Shown in pieces: positions 5,766 through 7,583 of a stretch of DNA of 7,583 nucleotides. Source of the DNA: TA-21 sp036557405. Its GTDB lineage: Archaea > Thermoproteota > Nitrososphaeria > Nitrososphaerales > Nitrososphaeraceae. The stretch's first letter is position 1. Each line of letters begins with the position of its first letter. The notes under the pieces are model-generated. The model was not told the origin of the DNA, made no database searches, and saw nothing but the letters and a program-made list of their open reading frames with translations. Made by a program: the position numbers and the translations under genes. The stretch lies in assembly GCA_036557405.1 (NCBI GenBank), contig DATBHO010000132.1, positions 1-7,583 of the forward strand. Reading direction: 5' to 3'.

Positions 5766-6773
5766 ATGAATCTACGAGAAATCGATAGTGCAAAAATAAC
5801 CATCCTAGTAGATAATATTACTGATAGGTTACTCCCTAGTTCCTCCATAGTAATAAGGCCTTCCATGATAAGTAATCAAAGGATCGCAGAGTCTCCTATA
5901 GCCGAACACGGATTTTCTGCAATACTGGATATAACTTATACCCATGATAACATGACCAAGAGCAACAAGTTTCTATTTGACACTGGAGTTAGTAAAGATG
6001 GCATAGTTCATAATTCCAATGTGTTAGGAATAAACTTGACAAATATTGAAACAATAATACTAAGTCACGGACATTTTGACCACATTTCAGGACTAATCAG
6101 TATTCTAGAAAAAATAGAAAAACCAATTGAAATCATAGTGCATCCTGAAGCCTTCCTAAGACGATGGCTTATATTTCCAAATGGTAATAAAGCAAGATTG
6201 GATATTTTAAATGAGGAGGAAATACATCAGGCTGGTGGGATCATAAGAAAATTAGACAAAATTAGTTTCCTTCCTAGAACTGAGAACAAGCTAGACGAAA
6301 AGGCTAGCTATACTGTCAAAAATATAGTCAATAACAGAGTGATTGTAACAGGAGAAATTCCAAGAGTAACTGAATTTGAGAAAGGATTTCCACTTCAGTA
6401 TAAAGAAGAAAAAAATGAATTTGATCTAGTACCTGATCCCCTAGTAAATGATGATCAAGCATTGATAATGAACATTAAAGACAAGGGCTTACTAATTCTG
6501 ACCGGTTGTGGTCATGCTGGAATAATAAATACCATTAAGTATGCAAAAAAAGTTACGGGTGTTAGGAAAATATATTCTGTTATTGGTGGGTTTCATTTAT
6601 CTGGACAGGGGTATGAAGAATGCATTCCATTTACGATAGCTGAACTGAAAAGAGAAAATCCACGATATATTGTTCCATGTCATTGTACGGGTTGGAAAGC
6701 TTCAAATGAAATCATTAATGCAATGCCTGAAAAGTTCATACAACCTAGTGTAGGCTCAATATTTTGCTTTTAG
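5766..6773 (+). CDS. Metallo-beta-lactamase-fold hydrolase, COG1237 (MJ0301-like) family
   Basis: This 335-residue cytoplasmic protein has the MBL-fold metal site: FDTG (Asp72), the signature SHGHFDHISG with His101, His103, Asp105 and His106, TGCGHAG with His250, GGFHL with His277, and a terminal CHCTGW with His306. The TGC-H-G-I-I-N plus GGFHL pair is typical of COG1237, whose members are often named 7,8-dihydropterin-6-methyl-4-(beta-D-ribofuranosyl)aminobenzene 5'-phosphate synthase-related. That name implies a step in a methanopterin-type pathway, but the reaction of this protein cannot be read from sequence. It is longer than typical members, with extra residues at the N-terminus (about 1-45) and in the middle (about 150-225). 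A TATA-like stretch lies about 30 nt upstream of ATG 5766. It is divergent from the dioxygenase gene; a functional link is unproven. Confidence 0.85.
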   Translation: MNLREIDSAKITILVDNITDRLLPSSSIVIRPSMISNQRIAESPIAEHGFSAILDITYTHDNMTKSNKFLFDTGVSKDGIVHNSNVLGINLTNIETIILSHGHFDHISGLISILEKIEKPIEIIVHPEAFLRRWLIFPNGNKARLDILNEEEIHQAGGIIRKLDKISFLPRTENKLDEKASYTVKNIVNNRVIVTGEIPRVTEFEKGFPLQYKEEKNEFDLVPDPLVNDDQALIMNIKDKGLLILTGCGHAGIINTIKYAKKVTGVRKIYSVIGGFHLSGQGYEECIPFTIAELKRENPRYIVPCHCTGWKASNEIINAMPEKFIQPSVGSIFCF

Positions 6774-6888
6774 TATGGTACTGTTATGGTCAATAAAGAC
6801 ATATTACGGTAATAGAAACCATTAGCATTTTGCGGTCATCGGCTAAACCACTTAGTTGAACTCCATCAATCTAAATCTACTAGAAAAG

Positions 6889-6897
6889 TTTTATATA
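6889..6897 (+). promoter_or_regulatory. TATA-like box for the two-CxxC small protein
   Basis: The sequence gtttatata/tttatataat is centred about 29-30 nt upstream of the ATG at 6923, implying a leader of only a few bases. This is one of the best TATA matches in the window and is the main support, beyond the Cys pairs, for the short gene. Confidence 0.55.
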
Positions 6898-6902
6898 ATA
6901 TG

Positions 6903-6919
6903 ATATCTAGTATATCTAG
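6903..6919. repeat. Tandem copy of atatctag at the probable transcription start
   Basis: The octamer atatctag occurs at 6903-6910 and 6912-6919, repeating every 9 bp. It lies between the TATA-like box and the start codon of the 47-residue gene. A bound protein here would block initiation, so it could be an operator. The copies are short and AT-rich. Confidence 0.35.
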
Positions 6920-6922
6920 GTA

Positions 6923-7066
6923 ATGTATAACTCTGAACGATGTGAATTGTGCGAAAAGAAAACGGACACGGTCAAGTACTGGTTTGGGAGTATGATATGT
7001 CCAAAGTGTTACGATTTGCAGAGATCAAACCCGCAGACAATTTTAGTGAGCAATCTTCAGGACTAA
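6923..7066 (+). CDS. 47-residue two-CxxC zinc-binding-type protein
   Basis: The ATG at 6923 opens 47 codons to TAA 7064-7066. Two CxxC pairs, CELC (Cys7, Cys10) and CPKC (Cys26, Cys29), are separated by 15 residues, the arrangement of a four-cysteine zinc ribbon or knuckle. Between them, KYWFGSMI supplies aromatic residues for a small core. The C-terminus is a short polar helix and tail. Proteins of this sort in archaea are often small nucleic-acid or protein-binding factors, but the role here is unknown. A strong TATA-like box about 30 nt upstream supports expression as a single gene. There is no membrane segment. Confidence 0.7.
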   Translation: MYNSERCELCEKKTDTVKYWFGSMICPKCYDLQRSNPQTILVSNLQD

Positions 7067-7189
7067 AGTGTAGCCACTCCCTAGAAATTTAGATCCAAAT
7101 ATTCAAAATTAATCTTATAGAGATTGACACGAGTATGGAATTTAGTACATCACATGAGTAATGATTTTTCTACTTCAATTTCAATCCAA

Positions 7190-7197
7190 CTATATAA
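7190..7197 (+). promoter_or_regulatory. TATA-like box for the C-terminal VOC gene
   Basis: The sequence ctatataa is centred at about 7193-7194, which predicts transcription from about 7220. That is about 18 nt before the likely beginning of the VOC domain at 7238. No ATG, GTG or TTG exists in the coding frame at either place. Confidence 0.45.
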
Positions 7198-7237
7198 CCC
7201 TTAATAGTTATTCTAATCTATTTTATATCATACGACA

Positions 7238-7583
7238 AATTTCAAAAATGCTAACGCTTTTTCAAGTTTTTCCGTTAACGACACAGAACAAGCAATGAGG
7301 TTTTATGGCCAAACATTGGGACTTGAAATATCAGAAACGGAAGAAGGAATAAATTTGTATCTCAAAGGTGGTAACGAAGTATTCGTATATCCAAAGCCCG
7401 ATCACAGTCCTGCAACTTTTACCATACTAAATTTTATAGTTGATAAAGTTGAGCAAACAGTAGATGAATTAACTAAATTGGGAGTTCGTTTTCAAATTTA
7501 TAAGGAAGGGGTACTAAAAACGGATAATAAGGGTATTTTTCAGGGTAAACCAAAGATAGCATGGTTTAAGGATCTTCTGGAAA
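7238..7583 (+). pseudogene. VOC (glyoxalase/bleomycin-resistance fold) gene, partial, probably disrupted
   Basis: The frame reads NFKNANAFSSFSVNDTEQ, then FYGQTLGLEI, INLYLKGGNEVFVYPKP, ILNFIVDKVEQTVDEL and PKIAWFKD. This is a small VOC-fold protein common in soil archaea and bacteria; substrate unknown. Two faults appear. First, the frame is open from 7217 but contains no ATG, GTG or TTG before Met at 7295, which would lose the first strand. Family members usually begin with Met just before the F-K-N segment. Second, aaggatcttctggaaa at the end would read KDPSGN, the normal family ending, if one C were added after gatc, so a 1-nt deletion is likely. An alternative repair of the 5' end is one extra T in the T5 run at 7258-7262, joining ATG 7248 to the frame. 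The gene may be a pseudogene or carry sequencing errors; the 3' end is outside the window. Confidence 0.65.

Noticed and set aside
5752..5767. attaat-agta-attaat inverted repeat overlapping the MBL gene start
   Set aside because: Each arm is itself a 6-bp AT palindrome, so such pairs arise often by chance in AT-rich intergenic DNA.
1..7583. CRISPR array, tRNA/rRNA, insertion sequence or attachment site
   Set aside because: No regularly spaced repeats, no cloverleaf or conserved tRNA arm sequences, no transposase or integrase motifs, and no long terminal repeats were seen on either strand.

Overview
The window is AT-rich and looks archaeal. It is most consistent with an ammonia-oxidising archaeon of the Nitrososphaeria (Nitrososphaera/Nitrosocosmicus-like). 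The reasons are a NurA-type nuclease next to a HerA-type ATPase, TATA-like boxes centred about 24-30 nt upstream of most start codons with almost no Shine-Dalgarno motifs (the leaderless pattern), and protein types familiar from these organisms. The lineage is an inference; there is no rRNA or tRNA to confirm it.

Layout. Bases 1-201 hold the C-terminal end of an unrecognised + strand gene. A 72-residue unknown protein follows on the - strand (441-659), with its own TATA box. Bases 660-1141 lack a convincing intact gene, but contain a 7-bp stem-loop and a possible gene relic. From 1142 to 4065 two + strand genes form a tight operon (5 nt apart): a NurA-family nuclease with all five expected active-site residues, and a HerA-like hexameric DNA-pump ATPase that starts at TTG. 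This pair is the most interesting unit. Nuclease and pump should act as one DNA-processing machine, either in end resection or as an accessory (possibly antiviral) module, because no mre11 or rad50 is beside it.

Bases 4273-4764 encode a PhnB-type VOC protein. It converges with no gap on a - strand gene (4765-5634) for a membrane-anchored, outward-facing intradiol ring-cleavage dioxygenase with the Tyr/Tyr/His/His iron ligands. Divergent from the dioxygenase is a metallo-beta-lactamase-fold hydrolase of the COG1237 (MJ0301-like) family (5766-6773). Next comes a 47-residue protein with two CxxC pairs (6923-7066). The window ends inside a second VOC protein (about 7238 onward). That reading frame has no usual start codon and appears to have lost one base just before the window edge, so it is either a pseudogene or carries sequence errors.

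Apart from nurA-herA, each gene seems to have its own promoter. I saw no RNA genes, CRISPR arrays, insertion sequences or integrases.
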